Both the position numbers and the translations under genes were made by a program. Positions 6,629 to 12,346 of a stretch of 13,254 nt of DNA are shown here, piece by piece. The stretch lies in NCBI GenBank assembly GCA_026388595.1, contig JAPLJM010000063.1, positions 1 through 13,254 on the forward strand, in the 5' to 3' direction. Every line of letters begins with the position of its first letter. Position 1 is the stretch's first letter. This stretch comes from Deltaproteobacteria bacterium (GTDB lineage Bacteria; Desulfobacterota; Syntrophia; Syntrophales; Fen-1087). The notes under the pieces were generated by a model. It had not been told where the DNA came from and did no database searches. It saw only the letters and a list, made by a program, of their open reading frames with translations.

Positions 6629-7441
6629 ATGAAAATCTTAGTCTGTGTCAAGCAGGTTCTCGATGCCGACGGTCCTGTCCGGATCGACGCCTCCGGGAAA
6701 TGGATCGAGGAGGCGCCCGCGGCGCGCTTCAGGATGAATCGCTTCGATGAATTTGCCCTTGAAGAGGCTCTGCGCATCCGTGAAGGGTTTCCAGGGACCC
6801 GGATCGACGCCTTATCTGCAGGCCCGGCAAGGGCCGCCCAAACCGTCCGCAGAGCCTTGGAAATGGGCGCCGACGACGGCATTCACCTTTTTCTGGACGA
6901 TGAACGCTACCGGATGCCTTTTGAAATCGCCTCCCTCATCGGCGCTTACGCAAGCGACAGGCATTACGATCTGATCCTGGCGGGCGTCATGGCCGAGGAT
7001 GACATGCAGGGCCAGGTCGGCCCGATGGTTGCAGAAATCCTCGAGTATCCCTGGGCCACGGCGGTCATGTCGCAAAAGCTTCATAAAACAGGGGACGGAC
7101 CGGATGCTTCAGGCACAATTTATGTGGAGCGGGAATTGGAAGGCGGCCTCCGGGAGGCTTTTGAACTGACGCTGCCCGCCCTGTTAACGATCCAGTCGGG
7201 CATCAACCGCCCCCGCTATCCGGCGCTGTCGCATGTGTTGCGCGCGCGATCCCAGGCGCTGATCACGATTCCGGCATCACGGCCAGGGGAAACCGACCCC
7301 GTCTCTTTCCCGGCTCCCAGAGAGCGCATTCAGTCCCTGGAAGAACCGGCCCCGATGAAAACGGGGGTGATTCTGTCGGGCAACCCCTCGGAAAAAGCGG
7401 AAAAATTGCGGCAGATATTGCAGGAACGCGCCTTTTTATGA
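6629..7441 (+). CDS. etfB: Electron transfer flavoprotein beta subunit
   Basis: EtfB forms a heterodimer with EtfA and shuttles electrons between acyl-CoA dehydrogenases (or bifurcating partners) and a quinone or other oxidoreductase. This 270-residue protein starts MKILVCVKQVLD, the usual EtfB opening. It carries GVMAEDDMQGQVGPMVAE (119-136), the nucleotide-binding region equivalent to G.QA.D..S.QVGP in the family. The EtfB signature VERELEGGLREAFELTLPAL (166-185) follows. The C-terminal helix, KAEKLRQIL (256-264) and following residues, resembles the recognition-loop end. The ribosome binding site is weak (AATAAAG). The gene follows the second foldback repeat. No dehydrogenase, FixC/FixX or iron-sulfur partner is adjacent, so the electron donor is unknown. 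I cannot decide between bifurcating and non-bifurcating types. Confidence 0.93.
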   Translation: MKILVCVKQVLDADGPVRIDASGKWIEEAPAARFRMNRFDEFALEEALRIREGFPGTRIDALSAGPARAAQTVRRALEMGADDGIHLFLDDERYRMPFEIASLIGAYASDRHYDLILAGVMAEDDMQGQVGPMVAEILEYPWATAVMSQKLHKTGDGPDASGTIYVERELEGGLREAFELTLPALLTIQSGINRPRYPALSHVLRARSQALITIPASRPGETDPVSFPAPRERIQSLEEPAPMKTGVILSGNPSEKAEKLRQILQERAFL

Positions 7442-7455
7442 GTGCTTTACATAAC

Positions 7456-7498
7456 CGGCGAAAAATGGTTCGCAAGCAGCGAATCCATTTTTAAAAGG
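7456..7498 (+). repeat. Hairpin repeat unit between etfB and etfA
   Basis: AAAAATGGTTCGC (7461-7473) pairs with GCGAATCCATTTTT (7479-7492) across loop AAGCA. This gives a 13-bp stem with one bulged T. The left part resembles the GAAAAATGGCTTTGCAAGCGGCGAATC end of the foldback repeats, so it seems a shortened or self-complementary member of the same family. It ends in AAAAGG, the ribosome binding site of etfA. The stem plus T run could also cause partial termination or mRNA processing between the two subunits. Confidence 0.7.
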
Positions 7499-7505
7499 TC
7501 TCAAT

Positions 7506-8474
7506 ATGAATAACGAAATCATTGTCGTTGCCGAACTGTCCGATAACCGGATCCTGCCGGTGACTTACGAATTGATTGCCTTTGCACGGGCCCTTGCGGC
7601 AGGTGATTCCGCTCCGGTCCGCATGATTGTGCCGGGAAGGGAAACTCATGCGGTCGCACGTGATCTGGCGGATGAAACCGGACTGGATACCATCGCCCTT
7701 GTGGGCGACCCGCTGGCATTCTATAATGCCGAGACTTGGATGACGGCCATGGCAGCCCGGCTGGCGGTGCGAAAGCCCCGGTACATCTGTATTGCCCATA
7801 CGTCCAGAGGGTGTGATTTCGCACCGGGACTGGCCGTCCGCCTCGGTGCATCCTGCATCACGGCGGTGGAAGGTTTCAGTCGGCAGGATGGTGCCGCCCG
7901 CTTTGTGCGTAAGATATTCAATGGAAAAATAAAAATGGACGTGACGCCGGAGAGGGATACGACTGTACTCACGGTGCTGCCGGGAGCATTCAAGGTGGAG
8001 CAAAAATCCCCCCGCGCCCATTTGGCCGGAAGCATGGAAGTTTTGAAGATTCCGGACCATCCCCAAAAAATCCGGACGCTCGGTGTGATCCCCGCGGAGG
8101 AGCAGGACCTCGATCTTGCGCTGGCCGATGTGATCGTCTCTGCCGGCCGGGGAATCGGCGCGGAGGAAAACCTTGAATTGATCCGGCGTCTGGCCGGACT
8201 TTTCTCGAAATCCGCGATGGGTTGCTCACGGACGGTCTGTGATCTGGGCTGGCTGGGCTATAAGCATCAGATCGGTCTGACGGGGAAGACCGTCGCGCCC
8301 AAGCTCTATATTGCCTGTGGCATCTCCGGCGCAGTCCAGCATATCGCTGGAATGCGAGGGTCAAAGATGGTCGTGGCCGTCAATAAGGACCCCCGGGCGG
8401 CGATTTTTCAGATAGCAGATATTGGCATCGTCGAAGACCTGATGACTTTTATTCCGCTGGTGATGGACGCCTAA
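7506..8474 (+). CDS. etfA: Electron transfer flavoprotein alpha subunit
   Basis: This FAD-binding partner of EtfB has 322 residues, the normal length for an EtfA without an N-terminal ferredoxin extension. The N-terminal domain begins EIIVVAELSDNRILPVTYEL. The C-terminal FAD domain has VSAGRGIG (211-218), CSRTVCDLGWL (240-250), QIGLTGKTVAPKLYIACGIS (255-274), the Q-H of SGAVQHIAGM (274-283), and NKDPRAAIF..ADIGIVEDL (293-312). The Cys at 240 and 245 replace residues that are usually Ala in this block. The start ATG has AAAAGG seven bases upstream, at the edge of the hairpin repeat. The stop TAA overlaps the stop of the convergent sensor kinase by 4 bases in total, with no room for a terminator. 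Confidence 0.94.
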   Translation: MNNEIIVVAELSDNRILPVTYELIAFARALAAGDSAPVRMIVPGRETHAVARDLADETGLDTIALVGDPLAFYNAETWMTAMAARLAVRKPRYICIAHTSRGCDFAPGLAVRLGASCITAVEGFSRQDGAARFVRKIFNGKIKMDVTPERDTTVLTVLPGAFKVEQKSPRAHLAGSMEVLKIPDHPQKIRTLGVIPAEEQDLDLALADVIVSAGRGIGAEENLELIRRLAGLFSKSAMGCSRTVCDLGWLGYKHQIGLTGKTVAPKLYIACGISGAVQHIAGMRGSKMVVAVNKDPRAAIFQIADIGIVEDLMTFIPLVMDA

Positions 8475-9982
8475 TCAATTTCTTCACCTGCGCTGCGGAC
8501 TACGATTGGGAAATACAGCGTTATGTCAGTGCCTTCGCCGGAGTGGCTCCGGATATTGATGCGACCGCCGTGGATCTTCATGATATCCTGAACGATAGCC
8601 AGCCCCAGCCCCCGCAGCCCCTCTTCGGTATGGGTGCTGAAAAAGGGCTCGCAGATCTTGGGCATCAAATCTTCCGGAATGCCGGGGCCGTTGTCCCGGA
8701 CACTGATGGCCACTGCACTTCCCGCATGATCGGTAAAGGTGGAGACGGTGATCTTGCCGCCTGAGGGCATGGCTTCCGCCGCATTCTGGAGCAGATTGAA
8801 CAGGGCCGTCTGCAGCCGGTAGCGATCTACATAAAGCTCCGGGATGCCCGGTTCTTCGAGAACATGCAGCGCGATGTTGGATTGCTGCATCAGCGGTTCC
8901 ACCAGCGGGAGGGTTTCGTTGAAGAGGTCCTGCACCGACAGGGTCTCAAAATGGGGCTCCGGCGGCCGGGTGGCGCGCCGGACGTTCTGAATGACGGTGT
9001 TCAGCCGTTCCGTTTGCTGGACGATGAGCTCCAGCTTCCGTCCCGCGTCGGGCGGCCACTCCCCGCGTTCCAGCAGCAGCCGGGCCAGTCCTGCGATGGA
9101 GTGCAGCGGGGTCCCCAGATCGTGGGCCAGCGTCGCCGTCAGATAACCCAGGGCCGTGAGCTGCTGGAGCTGGTTCACCTGTTTCTGCAACTGCACCACC
9201 TTGAGCGTCGCTTCCTGGACTCGTTCTTCCAGATGCCGGTTCAACTCCTGATTTTTTGCGAGCACCTGTTCCACTTCATCGGCCATCTCATTGAAATGCG
9301 CTGCCAACTGCCCCCACTCGTCTCGCCGCCGAAGCGGAATTCGCCGGACGTAATTGCCCGCCTGGAACTCATCGATGGTGTGGATGATGATATTCAGGGG
9401 CCGCGCGATCATCCAGCCGTAGCTGACCACCAGGATCAACAGGATCGCGAGCAGGAGCCCGGCGGAGCTGACCATGAGCAGATGCTTTGTCCGGGTCAGA
9501 ATTTCTGTATTGCTTTGGGAAAAGACAATGACCCCCACGACGGTTTTTTCATCTTTTTTATCGGGCAGCACCGGGTAAAGGAGACCCAGAGCGGGACCGC
9601 CGTCCGTGTTCAGCTTAATGTATTGGGGCTTAAAGATTTCGGCAGCCTTTGCCACTGTGATTTCCGGCCACTCATAGGGAACACGGCCGGCGCCTGCGAC
9701 GAAATCGATGTCCGTCCGGGTGAGAGAATAAATATCGATGCGGGCCAGATTTGGGTTGTCCTGGACGAGGTCCTTCAAGGCGATATCCAGGGCGGCGAGG
9801 CCCCGGCGGGTGGGAAAGAACTGATAATAAGTGCTGACGGTATCGGCGAGGCCCGTCAGGGTCTTGATCTGCTGGTCGATGAGGATCTTGTCCAGCGCCC
9901 GGATCTGAATCCACCCCCAGATGGCCATGGTGATGGCCATCCCGAGCATGGTCAGAATCATGAGGCGGATGCGCAGGGTCAT
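8471..9982 (-). CDS. Orphan HAMP-containing sensor histidine kinase
   Basis: This membrane kinase of 503 residues has transmembrane helix 1 at about 7-28 and a periplasmic sensor at about 30-167. Transmembrane helix 2 spans about 168-190. A HAMP domain (about 191-245, PLNIIIHTIDEFQAGNY) and a coiled-coil linker (about 240-275) follow. In HisKA, His287 lies in LAHDLGTPLHS. HATPase_c shows an N box (LFNLLQNAAEAM, 394-405), G1 DNGPGI (430-435), CEPFFST (444-450) and G2 GLRGLGLAIV (455-464). The residue after the phospho-acceptor His is Asp instead of the more usual Glu. Start ATG 9982 is preceded by AGGAA. No response regulator is adjacent, so it is an orphan or works with a distant partner. Its sensor region is not one I recognise. 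It converges on etfA with overlapping stop codons. Confidence 0.92.
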   Translation of the reverse strand: MTLRIRLMILTMLGMAITMAIWGWIQIRALDKILIDQQIKTLTGLADTVSTYYQFFPTRRGLAALDIALKDLVQDNPNLARIDIYSLTRTDIDFVAGAGRVPYEWPEITVAKAAEIFKPQYIKLNTDGGPALGLLYPVLPDKKDEKTVVGVIVFSQSNTEILTRTKHLLMVSSAGLLLAILLILVVSYGWMIARPLNIIIHTIDEFQAGNYVRRIPLRRRDEWGQLAAHFNEMADEVEQVLAKNQELNRHLEERVQEATLKVVQLQKQVNQLQQLTALGYLTATLAHDLGTPLHSIAGLARLLLERGEWPPDAGRKLELIVQQTERLNTVIQNVRRATRPPEPHFETLSVQDLFNETLPLVEPLMQQSNIALHVLEEPGIPELYVDRYRLQTALFNLLQNAAEAMPSGGKITVSTFTDHAGSAVAISVRDNGPGIPEDLMPKICEPFFSTHTEEGLRGLGLAIVQDIMKIHGGRINIRSHSGEGTDITLYFPIVVRSAGEEID

Positions 9983-9993
9983 GCAGAATTCCT

Positions 9994-10033
9994 AAAAAAA
10001 GGGGGTAGGAAGACCATATCGTTTCATACCCCC
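9994..10033 (-). terminator. Probable intrinsic terminator or attenuator upstream of the orphan kinase
   Basis: On the minus strand GGGGGTA (10033-10027) pairs with TACCCCC (10007-10001) around a 19-nt loop, followed at once by seven Ts (10000-9994). It sits after the small secreted protein gene, and the T run ends just before the AGGAA site of the kinase. It could terminate the first gene or attenuate read-through. The loop is long for a classic terminator. Confidence 0.65.
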
Positions 10034-10059
10034 CAAGATCAACCAAAATTCTCTTTTAT

Positions 10060-10482
10060 TCACTTTGCTGCCGGTGCGACGCCCGTCGGAACGGTATTTC
10101 CATTCGCCGGTTTGGCTTCCTTCCCAGCCTTGACCGGCTTTTTCACCTTTACATCTGCCGTTCTGACGATTCTGGTGACGATCATCTTGCCGTTGTCTTC
10201 AACATAACTAACGCGAACTTTATCGCCAACCTTGAATTTCAGCGGTTTTTCCAGAACGAATTCCATTGTTTCCACGTTATCTTTCACTTTTCGCTCGATT
10301 TTCAATTGTGAATCGGTGATCATCAGAATGGTCCCCGGAGCTCTCATTTTGGTGATTTTCACGGTTGCGGTCTTTGCCTGCGCCGCTTTTGCGGGTGCAA
10401 GCGTGGCGGCCTGATCAGCGGCAAAGGCCCATGCACAAAGAAGGAAAGTTAATCCCGCCGCAAAGAGCATTAAACGTTTCAT
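10060..10482 (-). CDS. Small secreted protein with a beta-rich domain, function unknown
   Basis: This 140-residue protein has a clear signal peptide (KRLMLFAAGLTFLLCAWAFA, likely cut after Ala21). An Ala/Lys-rich linker follows (22-40). A compact beta-rich segment comes next (about 40-107; TILMITDSQLKIERKVKD, then KFKVGDKVRVSYVEDNGKM), resembling small OB- or SH3-like barrels. The tail is Lys/Ala/Pro-rich (108-140). It is probably periplasmic. The ribosome binding site GGAGGTAAGAAG precedes ATG 10482. I do not recognise the family. A near-consensus sigma-54 promoter lies 69 bp upstream of the start codon, so it may be an inducible envelope protein. The orphan kinase is encoded downstream on the same strand. 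Confidence 0.75.
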   Translation of the reverse strand: MKRLMLFAAGLTFLLCAWAFAADQAATLAPAKAAQAKTATVKITKMRAPGTILMITDSQLKIERKVKDNVETMEFVLEKPLKFKVGDKVRVSYVEDNGKMIVTRIVRTADVKVKKPVKAGKEAKPANGNTVPTGVAPAAK

Positions 10483-10550
10483 CTTCTTACCTCCATCCGA
10501 ATATTATCATGATTCAATTTGGGGCGTCGCAGATATAAAGCAGATACGTA

Positions 10551-10566
10551 AGCAATCTGCGTACCA
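10551..10566 (-). promoter_or_regulatory. Probable sigma-54 promoter of the small secreted protein gene
   Basis: The minus strand reads TGGTAC-GCAGA-TTGCT, one mismatch (T for C) from TGGCAC-N5-TTGCW, with the GG-N10-GC spacing kept. The predicted start is near 10540, leaving a leader of about 58 nt. A sigma-70-like TATAAT (10587-10582, minus) further upstream has no good -35. Confidence 0.65.
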
Positions 10567-10606
10567 TAAGCGGACACCATGATTATAGTTTATAAGTATA
10601 TGTAAT

Positions 10607-10641
10607 CATTTCGTAAAACCGGTATGCGGGGCAACGAAATG
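10607..10641. promoter_or_regulatory. Inverted repeat, candidate enhancer site
   Basis: CATTTCGT (10607-10614) and ACGAAATG (10634-10641) form a perfect 8-bp inverted repeat with a 19-bp gap. Its centre is about 84 bp upstream of the predicted sigma-54 start at 10540, a plausible position for an activator. The sequence is unlike the TGGATA dyads at 2699-2749, so the regulator would differ. Confidence 0.35.
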
Positions 10642-10659
10642 CCAGAACGGGCCAGTTTC

Positions 10660-10699
10660 GATGAATCACAACTCCCCAACAGGTGGGGAATTATTCATC
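10660..10699 (-). terminator. Extended hairpin at the 3' end of the lipid-kinase-like gene
   Basis: TCCCCA (10673-10678) pairs with TGGGGA (10684-10689) over loop ACAGG. An outer stem pairs GATGAAT (10660-10666) with ATTCATC (10693-10699), separated by an unpaired internal loop. The outer stem includes part of the TGA stop at 10700-10698. No T tract follows on the minus strand, so it may be a weak terminator or a 3' end stabiliser. Confidence 0.45.
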
Positions 10700-11627
10700 A
10701 AGACAGGATCATCCGGATTGCCGCGGGAACGATTTCGATCTCCACGGGGAGGCGTCCCGGTTGCTCGCCGTCCACGTCGAGCAGGACCGTCTGCTCCGAG
10801 GCAGCGACCACCTTTCGTCCCGTGAGGGTGGATACCTTTTTGATCGTTTTGATCTTGCCGTTGTAGAGTTTGGGAAGGTGCCAGAAAATCTCCGGCAGGC
10901 TTAGATTGCCGATCACGGTGACGTGGAAGAGCCCGTCGTCCACGCGCGCGTCGGGAGCGACCTGCATGCCCCCGCCATGGTACTGGCCATTGGCGACGGC
11001 GATGTTCAGGATGGTGACCGTTTGCTCGACGCCTTCATCTACGCGGAAACGGACGTGCTTTTTGCCATAGAAGAAGATGGAAACGAGTGTCGCCCAGATA
11101 AAGGAAAAAAAGGGGCCACAGGCTTTGCTCGTATGGTTTACACGGTCGACCACCTCTCCGCCGAGGCCGAAACTGGTGATATTGTGAAAATAGCGGGTGC
11201 GGGTTTGACCCTGGTGATCCTGATAATGAAGCCGTCCCAGATCGATGGCGCGGGTATGACCCAAGCGGATCATGTCCAGGGATTTTTCCAGGCCGGTGTC
11301 TTTGCAGACGGTCCGGCAGAAGTCGCAGCCCGTCCCGTTCGGCACAAATCCCAACCGGGCGTCCGTCCGGATGGGGCCTGATTCGTCCATGAAGCCGTTG
11401 ACGACTTCGTTCAGGGTTCCGTCCCCGCCTACGCAGACGATGCGGTCGCAGCCGTTCAGTAGGTGCCGGCGGGTCAAATGGGTGGCATCGCCCGGTCCTG
11501 TGGTCATGCAGGTTTCGAAGGCGCCCAGCCGCTGTTGCGCCATCGTCTCGATCCGGCGCCATTCCCGGCCGGTGGCGCCGTTCCCCGAATAAGGATTCAC
11601 AATAAAAACCGTTTTTTCCGAGTCCAA
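10698..11627 (-). CDS. Diacylglycerol/sphingosine kinase-like lipid kinase (YegS/DgkB family)
   Basis: This family phosphorylates lipids such as diacylglycerol with ATP at the membrane surface. Motifs, numbered from the ATG at 11657, are VNPYSGNG (20-27), the nucleotide-binding CVGGDGTLNEVVNG (75-88), PNGTGCDF (106-113), PDARVDDGLF (235-244) and DVDGEQPG (294-301). I start at TTG 11627 (residue 11 of the longer frame), which has AGGAGA six bases upstream and puts the first conserved strand about nine residues in, as in relatives. The ATG at 11657 has its AGG one base away and would lie about 3 nt from the predicted transcript start, so it is less likely. The TTG start gives 309 residues. The substrate lipid cannot be told from the sequence. 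Confidence 0.88.
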   Translation of the reverse strand: MDSEKTVFIVNPYSGNGATGREWRRIETMAQQRLGAFETCMTTGPGDATHLTRRHLLNGCDRIVCVGGDGTLNEVVNGFMDESGPIRTDARLGFVPNGTGCDFCRTVCKDTGLEKSLDMIRLGHTRAIDLGRLHYQDHQGQTRTRYFHNITSFGLGGEVVDRVNHTSKACGPFFSFIWATLVSIFFYGKKHVRFRVDEGVEQTVTILNIAVANGQYHGGGMQVAPDARVDDGLFHVTVIGNLSLPEIFWHLPKLYNGKIKTIKKVSTLTGRKVVAASEQTVLLDVDGEQPGRLPVEIEIVPAAIRMILS

Positions 11628-11666
11628 GAGTTGTCTCCTGTCCGTAACGCTCCACATTCCTCTGTG

Positions 11667-11695
11667 AGACTAGTACAGTTCCCCCGGATTGTCAA
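11667..11695 (-). promoter_or_regulatory. Sigma-70-type promoter of the lipid-kinase-like gene
   Basis: A perfect TTGACA (11695-11690, minus) stands 17 bp from TAGTCT (11672-11667). The -10 matches at only 3 of 6. The predicted start, near 11660, gives a leader of about 33 nt to TTG 11627. Confidence 0.5.
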
Positions 11696-11714
11696 AGTGA
11701 ATACTTCTATTTGC

Positions 11715-11744
11715 TTGACAGGCACGCCGTCCTTCCGATACAGT
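11715..11744 (+). promoter_or_regulatory. Sigma-70-type promoter of the DUF116-flavoprotein operon
   Basis: A perfect TTGACA (11715-11720) and TACAGT (11739-11744, 4 of 6) are 18 bp apart, giving a start near 11751. It stands back to back with the minus-strand promoter, with 19 bp between the two -35 boxes. Confidence 0.55.
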
Positions 11745-11791
11745 CAGGCCTGATAACCGGTAGATAAATCAACCCATTGAATCTCCATTTG

Positions 11792-12334
11792 ATGATGCCC
11801 GACATGACCAAAGTTAAGTTCCTGACGGCCCTTTTCCTGTTTCCCATCCGGTCGCTTTTTGAGGAAAGGGTGGCGCAGTCCGATCTGGTAAAGACGGCCA
11901 ATGACTATTACCGTGCATCTTTCAATCAGACGCCCGCGCAGGACAAGGCGGTCATGCTGCCCCACTGCTTGGTCAGCCGGAAATGCCAGGCGACGTTCTC
12001 CAAGGAAGACGGGATTCTGTGCGTCAACTGCAAACGCTGCAAATGCGGCGAAATCAAGGCCCTCTGCGAAGAGCGGGGGATACAGTTTTACATCACCCCG
12101 AGTGTTGGCTTCACCAAACGGCTGGCGGACCGGAAACAATTGCGGGCGGCTCTGGGAGCGACCTGCGGTTTCGAGATCGAACGGGGACTGAAATCGACAA
12201 GGCTCACCCTGAAGGGGATCGACCTCAGGGAGCGCCGTGTCATCCCGCAAGTGGTCCTGACCGCAAAGCATGATTGCCTGGACAACGACCTCGACTGGGA
12301 CCTCCTGCGCCGCATCATCATGAATAATTATTGA
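11792..12334 (+). CDS. DUF116 family cysteine-rich protein
   Basis: The protein matches the DUF116 pattern: LPHCL, then cysteine pairs, then a Gly-Ile-x-x-Tyr-Ile segment. Numbered from an in-frame TTG at 11777, it has MLPHCLVSRKC (60-70) and then GILCVNCKRCKCGEIKALC (79-97). GIQFYITPSVGFTKRL (101-116) follows, then GATC (127-130). The cysteines at 64, 70, 82, 85, 88, 90, 97 and 130 suggest metal or iron-sulfur binding. That is inference, since DUF116 has no settled function. I place the start at ATG 11792, giving 180 residues. ATG 11795, ATG 11804 and TTG 11777 are also in frame, and none has a clear ribosome binding site. The 12-bp gap to the flavoprotein gene suggests an operon. Confidence 0.82.
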   Translation: MMPDMTKVKFLTALFLFPIRSLFEERVAQSDLVKTANDYYRASFNQTPAQDKAVMLPHCLVSRKCQATFSKEDGILCVNCKRCKCGEIKALCEERGIQFYITPSVGFTKRLADRKQLRAALGATCGFEIERGLKSTRLTLKGIDLRERRVIPQVVLTAKHDCLDNDLDWDLLRRIIMNNY

Positions 12335-12346
12335 AACAGGTCGGGT

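Noticed and set aside
8864..10207. Plus-strand open frame of 447 codons
   Set aside because: It lies opposite the orphan sensor kinase and part of the secreted protein gene. Its composition is Gln/His/Arg-rich without motifs.
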